A stretch of DNA of 51,647 bases from Novosphingobium sp. CF614 (GTDB lineage Bacteria > Pseudomonadota > Alphaproteobacteria > Sphingomonadales > Sphingomonadaceae): positions 1 to 51,647 of the forward strand of contig NZ_FOOR01000021.1 in NCBI RefSeq assembly GCF_900113255.1, written 5' to 3'. Positions 25,822 to 32,944 of this stretch are shown here, in pieces. Both the position numbers and the translations under genes were made by a program. Within the stretch, counting starts at the first letter, position 1; every line of letters starts with the position of its first letter. The notes beneath the pieces were generated by a model, which saw only the letters and a list, made by a program, of their open reading frames with translations, ran no database searches and was not told the origin of the DNA.

Positions 25822-26838
25822 TCACCCGAAGCTGACGAGATGACTTCCACCGTTCTGCTGTTCGAGACCGATGGCTCTGCCAGTAAATCGGCGGGCAATA
25901 TCGATCGCGGTCAGCGTGTGCTGGCTGGGCTTCACGGTCGTGAAAGCACCGCCACCTGCCAGTGCGAAAGGCAGAACCAGCTGATCGGCGAGGTAAGGCC
26001 CGGCGAAAGCATCGCTTTCAATATAGCCGTTCATGCGCGCGGCTGATGTCTTCGCCAGCCGTTCGGCAGGCACGCCAAGCTGGCCGAAGCCGCTGACGAC
26101 CTCGGTGACGTTGGCATAGCGCGCCTCCAGCATCAGGATCACGCCCGGCCCCTGATCTGAAGGCAGCTCCCGGACCGCAAAGGCATCGTCTGGCCAGTCG
26201 GCCAGGTCGCGCTTTGCACGCGTCAACATTCGCTCGGCAATCTCGAACGGCAGGCCGGTGAAGACTGCCTGCGCATTGACGCCCGCCGGCTTGCCCCGGT
26301 CAAGGCAATCGATCGGCGAGAGGGGCGAAGGCGTGATGTCGACCTCGATCCGCCCGCCACCGCGCGGGTAGAAACCGTGCCGGACGATACGCGCGGAAAC
26401 GCTCGGCCCCATGCGATTGATCACGGGGAGGAAGGTGCGTTCGATGAAGTCGAACGGCGGCGCCAACATATTGTGCGTGCCGCCTTCGAGAACGAGGCGC
26501 GATGGACCATCGGCAAGGATGAGCGGCATCAGAACGGTCTGGAGTACAAGGCCGGTCGACCCTGCCGTGCCAACAGCAAAGAGATACTCGCCAGGGATCA
26601 CCCGGCCGGGGCGGAATTCGAGCTCGGACCCGCCAACGGCAAGGCCGGTGCATTCCGAACCCGAGATCACGCACGCGGCTTCCACCGCTGTCACATGCTG
26701 CCGCATGAGCCCGGGCTTCGAGCGCTTTGCGCGAATGTTGCTGATGCGGAACGGCTCGCCGGTTACGAGCGACAGCGCGCATGAATTGCGCACCATCTGC
26801 CCACCGCCTTCGCCTTCCGATCCGTCGATCGTGATCAT
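25822..26838 (-). CDS. rtcA: RNA 3'-terminal phosphate cyclase RtcA
   Basis: RtcA uses ATP to convert RNA 3'-phosphates to 2',3'-cyclic phosphates. The 338 residues (same as I recall for the E. coli enzyme) show GSEGEGGGQMVRNSCALS, RPGLMRQH-type sequence, FYPRGGGRIE and the nucleophile His near 307 in PSQHTLTA. The frame extends to 26898, but ATG 26838 gives the family N-terminus MITIDGSEGEGGG. It follows the 153-residue gene by 23 bases. Confidence 0.94.
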   Translation of the reverse strand: MITIDGSEGEGGGQMVRNSCALSLVTGEPFRISNIRAKRSKPGLMRQHVTAVEAACVISGSECTGLAVGGSELEFRPGRVIPGEYLFAVGTAGSTGLVLQTVLMPLILADGPSRLVLEGGTHNMLAPPFDFIERTFLPVINRMGPSVSARIVRHGFYPRGGGRIEVDITPSPLSPIDCLDRGKPAGVNAQAVFTGLPFEIAERMLTRAKRDLADWPDDAFAVRELPSDQGPGVILMLEARYANVTEVVSGFGQLGVPAERLAKTSAARMNGYIESDAFAGPYLADQLVLPFALAGGGAFTTVKPSQHTLTAIDIARRFTGRAIGLEQQNGGSHLVSFG

Positions 26839-26861
26839 TCTCTTTGTCTCAATTCCAACAT

Positions 26862-27323
26862 TTATCTTATCGACCTGGGCATCCACCAGAACATCCACGG
26901 ATCGATCTTGCGGTCGTTGGATGGACGAATTCCGAAGTCGCCTTGGCCGATTTCAACATCGGCAAATGCCGAGGATAGAAACCGCAGACGCTTTTCGCCA
27001 ACGGTCATGGTCAAACTCTCGCAATTCGAAACGAGGGCGAGGTCTTCGCCCTCTGGCTCATATTCGATCCGGAGCTTTTCGAAGCGTCCATCACATTTGC
27101 TTCCAAAATTCGGTACGCTCAAAACGGCGTCTGTAACCGGAGAAAGTCGAAGCGTGCGATGACATGCCGCGCCTCCTCGCATCCGATCCAGCAAGTTCCT
27201 GATCGAACGGCAGCCAGCTGGATCGGCTGTAAAATGCCACCCGCGCCAAGATTGTCTTGGTTTTGCATAGCGCCAGATGAACAGCTGACCTTCCTGCTTC
27301 CATTCACTCACCCAGTCCCGCAT
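26862..27323 (-). CDS. Unrecognised protein between rtcB and rtcA
   Basis: This 153-residue protein starts MRDWVSEWKQEGQLFIWRYAK at ATG 27323, behind GAGGG. It is rich in Trp, Arg and aromatic residues in the first third. A beta-like segment around residues 75-115 (KLRIEYEPEGEDLALVSN, ESLTMTVGEKRLRFL) suggests a compact mixed fold. No family, signal peptide or membrane segment is evident. Gaps of 34 bases to rtcB and 23 to rtcA, all on one strand, put it firmly in the operon. A substrate-binding or regulatory partner of RtcA or RtcB is a guess. Confidence 0.8.
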   Translation of the reverse strand: MRDWVSEWKQEGQLFIWRYAKPRQSWRGWHFTADPAGCRSIRNLLDRMRGGAACHRTLRLSPVTDAVLSVPNFGSKCDGRFEKLRIEYEPEGEDLALVSNCESLTMTVGEKRLRFLSSAFADVEIGQGDFGIRPSNDRKIDPWMFWWMPRSIR

Positions 27324-27357
27324 GACGGCACCCTCGGGAAGTCCACGTGAAGGGGGA

Positions 27358-28584
27358 TCACCCCTTCACGCAGACCACCTGCTTCAGTGTATGGACGATC
27401 TCCACCAGATCGGCCTGGGCGGCCATCACGGCTTCGATCGGTTTGTAGGCCTTGGGCGTCTCATCGATGACGCCCACGTCCTTGCGGCATTCGACGCCTT
27501 CGGTATCGCGGACGTGTTCATCGAGCGTGACGAGGCGCTTGGCCTCGTTGCGGCTCATGACGCGTCCGGCCCCGTGCGAGCAGCTATCGAAGCTCTCCGG
27601 GTTGCCCAGTCCGCGCACAATGAACGACTTGGCGCCCATCGAGCCCGGAATGATGCCCAGCGCTCCCTTCGCCGCGCGCACCGCCCCCTTGCGGGTGACG
27701 AGCACATTCTCGCCGAAGTGGTTCTCGCGCGTCACGTAGTTGTGATGGCAGTTCACCGCTTCCAGCTCGGCCTCGAACGGCTTCGCGATCACCGAACGCA
27801 GCGCGGCGATGACGTTGGTCATCATCATACGCCGGTTCAATGCCGCGAAGTCCTGCGCCCAGCCCACCGCTTCGACATAGTCGTCGAAGTGGTCAGTCCC
27901 TTCCGGGAAGTAGGCGAGGTCCTCATCGGGCAGGTTGATGTGCCACTTGCGCATGTCCTGCTTGGCCAGTTCGATGAAGAACGTGCCGATGGCGTTGCCC
28001 ACCCCGCGCGAGCCCGAATGCAGCATCACCCACACGCGCGCCTCCTGATCGAGACACAGCTCGATGAAGTGGTTGCCCGTGCCCAGCGTGCCGAGATGCA
28101 CCAGGTTGTTGGTGTTCTTCAGCCGCGGGAACATCTCGCAGATCCGTTCGAACCGAGCGACGAGTGTGGCCCAGGCCTCGACAATCGCCGGGGGCGGGGA
28201 ACCCCACGAACCCTTGTCACGCTTGCCCCGCCCGACATCGCGCCCATGCGGCACGGTCTGCTCGATCGCCGAGCGGATTCCCTCCAGGTTGTCCGGAAGG
28301 TCATGCGCCATCAGCGAGGTGCGCGCGGCCATCATGCCGCAGCCGATGTCCACACCCACGGCCGCCGGGATCACCGCGCCCTTGGTCGGAATAACTGACC
28401 CCACGGTTGCGCCGATCCCCACGTGCACGTCGGGCATGGCCGCGACGTGCCTGAAGATGAACGGCATCTGCGCCGCGCGCGAGAGCTGATCGCGCGCCTT
28501 GTCGTCGACCGGCACGCCGCGCGTCCACATCTTGATCGGCACGCCGCCTTCGACATGCCGGAATTCGTAAGTCGTGTCGGTCAT
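27358..28584 (-). CDS. rtcB: tRNA-splicing RNA ligase RtcB
   Basis: RtcB joins RNA 3'-phosphate or 2',3'-cyclic phosphate ends to 5'-OH ends using GTP and Mn2+. ATG 28584 is preceded by a strong AAGGAGA and gives 408 residues. Metal and catalytic residues are in place: VGVDIGCGM (D79, C82), GTGNHFIE (N171, H172), LHSGSRGVG (H189), NCHHNYV (H280/H281) and the GMP-accepting H337 in SCSHGAGR. The frame runs upstream into the Y-like RNA genes but that part is not coding. It is the first protein gene after the RNA array. Confidence 0.96.
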   Translation of the reverse strand: MTDTTYEFRHVEGGVPIKMWTRGVPVDDKARDQLSRAAQMPFIFRHVAAMPDVHVGIGATVGSVIPTKGAVIPAAVGVDIGCGMMAARTSLMAHDLPDNLEGIRSAIEQTVPHGRDVGRGKRDKGSWGSPPPAIVEAWATLVARFERICEMFPRLKNTNNLVHLGTLGTGNHFIELCLDQEARVWVMLHSGSRGVGNAIGTFFIELAKQDMRKWHINLPDEDLAYFPEGTDHFDDYVEAVGWAQDFAALNRRMMMTNVIAALRSVIAKPFEAELEAVNCHHNYVTRENHFGENVLVTRKGAVRAAKGALGIIPGSMGAKSFIVRGLGNPESFDSCSHGAGRVMSRNEAKRLVTLDEHVRDTEGVECRKDVGVIDETPKAYKPIEAVMAAQADLVEIVHTLKQVVCVKG

Positions 28585-28612
28585 GGCCGATCTCCTTGAA
28601 ACAATCATAGGT

Positions 28613-28743
28613 GCCGGCGACGAAAAGTGGCGAGACGTTTTTCCTGAGCTACTCCGGATTGCTCCGGGGGCGGGCTCGAACCGCCGACCTCCCACCTCAA
28701 AGGTGAGTGCTCTATCCCTGTAGTCCCGCCGGCATTCGCCGAC
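28613..28743 (-). ncRNA. Y-RNA-like gene Y5, with whole permuted tRNA-like module
   Basis: On the minus strand the 5' end GTCGGCGA pairs with the 3' end TCGCCGGC. After the shared box GGCGAATGCCGG and GGACTACA comes D-loop/D-stem sequence GGGATAGAGC. Then follow an anticodon-like arm CTCAC-CTTTGAG-GTGGG (triplet UUG), a variable loop, a T-arm GGCGG-TTCGAGC-CCGCC (28669-28685), and an acceptor-like stem CCGGA capped by a GCAA tetraloop to TCCGG. TAGCTCAGG ends the module. Read circularly this is a tRNA with the Y domain inserted in the D-loop. rtcB starts 29 bases beyond. Confidence 0.75.
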
Positions 28744-28754
28744 ATATTGCGCGT

Positions 28755-28858
28755 ACTGGCGACGAGATTTGACGAGACATCCCAGATCGCTCCGGGGCGG
28801 AATCGAACCGCTCGGCCTTTCGGCCTTTACCGATGTAGTCCCGTCGGCATTCGCCAGC
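28755..28858 (-). ncRNA. Y-RNA-like gene Y4, short form
   Basis: The 5' end GCTGGCGA pairs with 3' TCGCCAGT. The 5' box GGCGAATGCCGA and GGACTACAT is followed by a GGCC-GAAA-GGCC hairpin, a T-arm GCGG-TTCGATT-CCGC (28797-28811) and an acceptor-like stem CCCGGA-GCGA-TCTGGG closed by a GNRA loop. No D-arm is visible. The 3' side carries the shared TGTCTCG and CTCGTCGCC words. It is the smallest of the five. Confidence 0.7.
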
Positions 28859-28868
28859 ATTGAACGGT

Positions 28869-29020
28869 TTCACGGCGACGAGGTGTGGGAAAGACATTGC
28901 CCACAAGGGGCGCCGCTCTATCCGCTGAGCTACGGGCCCGCACATGGTGGACCCGGCGGGATTCGAACCCGCGACCAGCATCGTGACAGGATGTAGTCCT
29001 TACCCGGCATTCGCCGTGAA
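28869..29020 (-). ncRNA. Y-RNA-like gene Y3, permuted tRNA module with internal ACCA
   Basis: The terminal stem is TTCACGGCGA with TCGCCGTGAA, perfect over ten pairs. Inside are the shared 5' box, then T-arm GCGGGTTCGAATCCCGC (28956-28972), acceptor 3' strand CGGGTCC followed directly by ACCA, a five-base linker, acceptor 5' strand GGGCCCG and a normal D-arm GCTCAGCGGATAGAGC. The two acceptor strands pair over seven positions with one G-U. The tRNA halves are thus in reversed order with the discriminator and CCA internal. Confidence 0.75.
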
Positions 29021-29026
29021 TTGGGG

Positions 29027-29193
29027 TTGCCGTGGCGACAAGGGATGGTGAGACGCGGTCCTTAAGCTACATGGCAAGGCGGGATTCGAACCCGCATCTC
29101 CCCATCGGATTGCTCCTCATGGGGCGCTTTACTCGTCGGACCTTACCTTTCGGTTTGGAGCCAATGTAGTCCCACCGGCATTCGCCACGGCAA
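29027..29193 (-). ncRNA. Y-RNA-like gene Y2, long form
   Basis: The terminal stem TTGCCGTGGCGA with TCGCCACGGCAA is perfect over twelve pairs and differs from Y1 and Y3 by compensated changes. It has the shared GGCGAATGCCGG and GGACTACAT box, an extra CCCCAT/ATGGGG hairpin, and the same 17-base T-arm as Y1 and Y3 (29079-29095). The D-arm-like part (GTAGCTTAAGG) is degenerate. The 3' words CGTCTCACC and TTGTCGCC correspond to those of the other copies. Confidence 0.7.
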
Positions 29194-29213
29194 TTCCTGA
29201 ATTCTGGTGAAGG

Positions 29214-29354
29214 GTCACGGCGACGAGAGTTGGAAAGACAACCGCCTTTCGGCGTCTGATGCTCTACCGCTGAGCTACTGCTTCGAAGGGGCAGGCGGGA
29301 TTCGAACCCGCGCCGGTCAGATCCTGATGTAGTCCTTCCGGCATTCGCCGTGAC
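29214..29354 (-). ncRNA. Y-RNA-like gene Y1, first in the array
   Basis: It begins eight bases after the ro60 stop. Terminal stem GTCACGGCGA with TCGCCGTGAC is perfect over ten pairs. The module has T-arm GCGGGTTCGAATCCCGC (29295-29311), short acceptor-like stem CTGC/GCAG and a full D-arm GCTCAGCGGTAGAGC. A five-pair anticodon-like stem TCAGA with TCTGA opens into the Y domain. A CGCC-GAAA-GGCG hairpin precedes the 3' strand. This matches the known plan of bacterial Y RNAs, in which a tRNA mimic with joined acceptor ends sits on a Ro-binding stem. Confidence 0.75.
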
Positions 29355-29362
29355 CCATTCTT

Positions 29363-30925
29363 TCATACCTCCGTATTCTGAACGATCTCAACCCAGTCGC
29401 GCGTCTCACCCTTGGCGAAGCGCGCCATTGCGTCGAACACCGCGTCGGTGAAGCCACCGACATTCATGATGTCCTCACGATCCTTGGCCTGTGTGGAGCC
29501 ATAAGGCTGGATGTCGATGCAGATCAGCTTCGCGCCAGGGTTGCGGGCCTTCAGCTTGTTCCACTCCGCCATCGTCGCCGTCGCCCCGCGCCGCGAGGGA
29601 TCGACCCAGGATTCGTTATCCGAGACGATCACCACCGTATCCACCCGCGCCCGCTCCTTGTTGAGGAGCGCCAGCGGAGCCGAGACATTGGTCCCGCCAC
29701 CACCGACCCCCGCCAGCTTCGCCGCATTCACGGCAATACGGGCACGGGGGTCGAGCTTCAGCTTGACCACGGTCTGCTCGAACGGGATTACCCGGGCATC
29801 GCGGTTCTGGCGCAGCACGGCGGCTGCGACCAGCGCGGCGATGTCGATGCAGCGCACCTTCGAGCTGGCGCCCTTGCGGTAGCCCGTTGCCGGCGAACCC
29901 ATCGAACCCGACACGTCAGGGCAGACCACGATCTGACCTTCCAGCTTCGGCACACCGGCCAGCGATGCTTCGAGCGCGCTTTCGAGCGCTGCCTGCACCG
30001 CCAACGGCACACCGTCACCCACCTGGCCCAATGCCACCATCAGCTGATAGGGCATCGGGCGCACGCGGGCGATCGCTTGGCGGTCAGCGAGCCGGGCTGC
30101 GACCGCTTCGGTGACCCCGTTCACCGCGAACGCGCCATTGCGCGCCAGCGTGTTGAGGTTCATCCGCAGCGCCTGCCAGCCCATGCGGCCAAGGCCGTCA
30201 CGAGTTGCAAGGACGCCCCACTGCTCTGCCGAGAGTGGGAAAGCGGTCAGCCATTCGAACGGCACCGGGGGCAGTTCGCCCTGCGGCGAACGCTTCCAGT
30301 CTTCGAATGCAGCGATCTCCGCCGGCAGTGCCGCGACATCGTAAGGCTTGCCGATCAACCAGCCATAAAAGGCGCGCCGCTCAGCCGAGGCCGGTGCCGG
30401 GTGGACCATCTTGACCACGTCGGCCAGGCTCGGATCGTTGCCGGTCGCTGCCTGCATCAGCTGCGCCATCGACGCCTGCTCCAGCCATTCGCGGACGAGC
30501 CGCTTCGGCCGCGAGCCCAGCGAGGCACGCCCGACCTGGCCCGAGCGCATGACCTGCACGAAAGTGCGCAGCATGCGGCCGTTGTCGATTACGCGCTTGA
30601 ACACGCGCACCGACAGGTCAGGATCGGCCATGGTCAGATAGGCAGCCAGCAAAGCCGGCATATCCTTCATGGCGCCCGACTGGCGCGAATAGACCGCGCA
30701 CTTGGTGACCCATTCCGGATCGACATCCTTGGCCGCCAGCACGACATCGGCGAGCTGGGTCTCCGCACTCGAGTAGAAGCCATCGGCCAGCGTGCCGGTA
30801 GCGGCAACCTGGGCCAGCTTGGCTTCCGGGCCATAGGCATAGGCCACACCGCCCGCTTCGTTCACGGCATCTGCGCGCGGCAGGAACCGCGAGGCGGTGC
30901 TGGCAAAAAGGCGCTTCAGAGCCAT
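29363..30925 (-). CDS. rsr: Ro60 (TROVE/vWA) RNA-binding protein
   Basis: Ro60 is a ring-shaped protein that binds Y RNAs and misfolded or damaged RNAs. From ATG 30925 (AAGGAT upstream) there are 520 residues. The HEAT-repeat TROVE ring covers about residues 20-325, and a vWA domain follows with the MIDAS motif D337-x-S339-x-S341 in CPDVSGSMG. The frame extends upstream to 31129 without family similarity. It is the first gene behind the sigma-54 promoter, followed by five Y-like RNA genes and rtcB, the order known in outline from Salmonella (rsr, yrlA, yrlB, rtcB, rtcA). Confidence 0.94.
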   Translation of the reverse strand: MALKRLFASTASRFLPRADAVNEAGGVAYAYGPEAKLAQVAATGTLADGFYSSAETQLADVVLAAKDVDPEWVTKCAVYSRQSGAMKDMPALLAAYLTMADPDLSVRVFKRVIDNGRMLRTFVQVMRSGQVGRASLGSRPKRLVREWLEQASMAQLMQAATGNDPSLADVVKMVHPAPASAERRAFYGWLIGKPYDVAALPAEIAAFEDWKRSPQGELPPVPFEWLTAFPLSAEQWGVLATRDGLGRMGWQALRMNLNTLARNGAFAVNGVTEAVAARLADRQAIARVRPMPYQLMVALGQVGDGVPLAVQAALESALEASLAGVPKLEGQIVVCPDVSGSMGSPATGYRKGASSKVRCIDIAALVAAAVLRQNRDARVIPFEQTVVKLKLDPRARIAVNAAKLAGVGGGGTNVSAPLALLNKERARVDTVVIVSDNESWVDPSRRGATATMAEWNKLKARNPGAKLICIDIQPYGSTQAKDREDIMNVGGFTDAVFDAMARFAKGETRDWVEIVQNTEV

Positions 30926-31031
30926 GATACAAATCCTTCGTTTCGGGGCTTGAGGCGGCCAGCCCATTCCAGCCGCCCCACTTTCCCGTTTCCTCGCACC
31001 GGGCTGTTCGACCGGCCCGGTGCCAATGATA

Positions 31032-31048
31032 TTGCAGAGGGCGTGCCA
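31032..31048 (-). promoter_or_regulatory. Sigma-54 promoter of the ro60-rtc operon
   Basis: Read on the minus strand, TGGCACGCCCTCTGCA matches TGGCACG-N4-TTGC with one change (CTGC) and keeps ten bases between GG and GC. It lies 106 bases upstream of the ro60 start, so a leader of about 95 bases is expected. It is divergent from rtcR, whose product is a sigma-54 activator. Confidence 0.85.
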
Positions 31049-31094
31049 AATGGCTGGAAGAGGCAGAGAAATTTTTGAAAATGGCGGATTTTCA

Positions 31095-31113
31095 GGCTCT
31101 TTAAGCAAGAGCC
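31095..31113. promoter_or_regulatory. Candidate RtcR enhancer palindrome
   Basis: GGCTCTT and AAGAGCC form perfect seven-base arms around TAAGC. It sits about 47 bases upstream of the -24 box of the ro60 promoter and 80 bases before rtcR, a suitable place for an upstream activator site. There is no T-run to suggest a terminator. Confidence 0.45.
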
Positions 31114-31192
31114 ATCTCAATGCACGCAATACAGCGCCCGCAAGGTATGATCGATATTTATCTTAATGTATAAATCTATATAAGCTTCTCGC

Positions 31193-32791
31193 ATGAAACC
31201 CACCACCGTCATCGGCTTTCTCGGCTCCACGCTAGACGCTTCAAAGTTCGGTCCCTCGCGCTGGATGAAATGGCGGCCCTCAGTCGCGCTCGCCATGCAC
31301 GAGGACCTGCGTGTCGACCGCTTCGTCATGATCCACGGCAACGCTCACCGGCGCCTCGCCGAATATGTGTGCGAGGATGTCGCCTCGGTCTCGCCCGAAA
31401 CGCATGTCGAGCGCCATGTGATCGATTTCGAGGACGCCTGGGACTTCGAGGAAGTCTACGGCAAGCTGCTCGATTTTGCGCTTACGCTGAACTTAGACCC
31501 GGAAACGGAGGACCTGCTGGTCCACATCACCACCGGCACCCACGTCGCGCAGATCTGCCTGTTCCTGCTGACCGAAGCGAACTACCTGCCCGGCCGCCTG
31601 CTCCAGACGCAGCCCGGCAAGCGGGTGGATGGAACCGCGCCGGGCACGTGGAGCGTGATAGACCTCGACCTGTCGCGCTACGATTCCATTGCCACCCGCT
31701 TCGCCGTGGCGAGCGCGGAAAGCACGTCGTTCCTCAAGTCCGGCATCGATACGCGCAACGCGGCGTTCAACGCGATGATCGACGAGATCGAGCAGGTCGC
31801 CAGCCGCACCCGCGCGCCGATTCTGCTGATGGGGCCGACCGGTGCGGGCAAAAGCCAGCTTGCCCGCCGCATTTTCGAACTCAAGAAGTTGAAGCGTCAA
31901 GTCAGCGGCTCGTTCGTCGAAGTGAACTGCGCCACCCTGCGCGGCGACAGCGCGATGTCGGCACTGTTCGGCCACAGGAAAGGCGCTTTTACCGGCGCGG
32001 CGGCGGACCGCCCCGGGCTGCTTCGTACGGCCGACGGCGGCATGCTGTTCCTCGACGAGATCGGCGAACTCGGCCTCGACGAACAAGCAATGATCCTGCG
32101 CGCGATCGAGGATAAGCGTTTCCTGCCGGTCGGCGCCGATCGCGAAACGGAAAGCGATTTCCAGCTGATCGCCGGCACCAATCGCGATCTTGCGCAATGC
32201 GTTGCTGACGGCACCTTCCGCGAAGACCTCTACGCACGCCTCAACCTTTGGACATTCCAGCTTCCCGGCCTCGCCGAACGCCGCGAGGATATCGCCCCGA
32301 ATCTCGACTATGAGCTCGACCGCCATGCCGAGCGCGAGGGCGAGCGTGTTACCTTCAACAAAGAAGCACGCGAACGTTACCTGGCCTTTGCAATGTCGGC
32401 AGAGGCATTTTGGCCCGGTAACTTCCGCGATCTTGCTGCGAGCGTCACCCGCATGGCAACATTTTCGCCCAAAGGACGGATCGATGCCGATGGCGTAGCC
32501 ACAGAGATTGTGCGGTTGAAGCGGTCTTGGCCCGGCGCGCGACAGAACGATGACGGACTCGAAGATTTGCTGGATGCAGCGACATTTTCTGAAATTGATC
32601 CCTTTGATCGTGTCCAGTTGGGTTTTGTCGTAAAAACGTGCCGAGAGAGCCGCTCTCTATCCGACGCGGGTCGAAAGCTATTTTCAGCCTCGCGCGCAAA
32701 GCGCGCGAGTACGAACGACGCCGATAGATTACGGAAGTACCTCGCTCGCTTTGGTCTGATATGGGATGCAGTTGCCAAGGGAGGCGGCTGA
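31193..32791 (+). CDS. rtcR: RtcR, CARF-AAA+ sigma-54 activator of RNA repair
   Basis: RtcR activates the rtc operon when its CARF domain senses RNA-end ligands. The 532 residues contain a CARF-like domain (about 1-185, with HITTGTHVAQICLFLLTE as the ligand-loop region), AAA+ with Walker A GPTGAGKS (214-221), an intact GAFTGA (264-269) and Walker B MLFLDEIGE. A C-terminal DNA-binding region follows (SLSDAGRKLF, then RKYLARFGL). The 56 bases before the start are AT-rich and may hold its promoter. It is divergent from ro60 and its promoter. Confidence 0.94.
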   Translation: MKPTTVIGFLGSTLDASKFGPSRWMKWRPSVALAMHEDLRVDRFVMIHGNAHRRLAEYVCEDVASVSPETHVERHVIDFEDAWDFEEVYGKLLDFALTLNLDPETEDLLVHITTGTHVAQICLFLLTEANYLPGRLLQTQPGKRVDGTAPGTWSVIDLDLSRYDSIATRFAVASAESTSFLKSGIDTRNAAFNAMIDEIEQVASRTRAPILLMGPTGAGKSQLARRIFELKKLKRQVSGSFVEVNCATLRGDSAMSALFGHRKGAFTGAAADRPGLLRTADGGMLFLDEIGELGLDEQAMILRAIEDKRFLPVGADRETESDFQLIAGTNRDLAQCVADGTFREDLYARLNLWTFQLPGLAERREDIAPNLDYELDRHAEREGERVTFNKEARERYLAFAMSAEAFWPGNFRDLAASVTRMATFSPKGRIDADGVATEIVRLKRSWPGARQNDDGLEDLLDAATFSEIDPFDRVQLGFVVKTCRESRSLSDAGRKLFSASRAKRASTNDADRLRKYLARFGLIWDAVAKGGG

Positions 32792-32944
32792 ATCGGCTTC
32801 GCGCGTTGTTCAACATATATGAGCCACTCCCGTCGAAGGTGGAAGGGAGCACACTCCCTGGGCAAGAAGAAATTGCATGAATTTTTAATGAGAATCGTTG
32901 CATGACATACTCCAAGCGCTTATCTGGGGCGCAGGAGATTTGAC

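Noticed and set aside
27322..28398. Plus-strand frame opposite rtcB
   Set aside because: Antisense shadow; rtcB is conserved throughout.
28585..28860. N-terminal extension of RtcB by about 90 residues
   Set aside because: That segment overlaps two RNA genes, has no family similarity, and ATG 28584 has a strong ribosome binding site and gives the usual length.
28640..29320. Cluster of ordinary tRNA genes
   Set aside because: T-arms precede acceptor 5' strands and D-arms; no unit reads as a normal-order cloverleaf.
28613..29354. CRISPR-like array, because a 25-base word recurs five times
   Set aside because: Spacing is irregular (about 110-170 bases), intervening parts are related tRNA-like sequences, and each unit's ends pair with each other.
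31117..31341. Minus-strand 74-codon gene over the rtcR start
   Set aside because: Overlaps rtcR antisense and the regulatory gap; no protein features.
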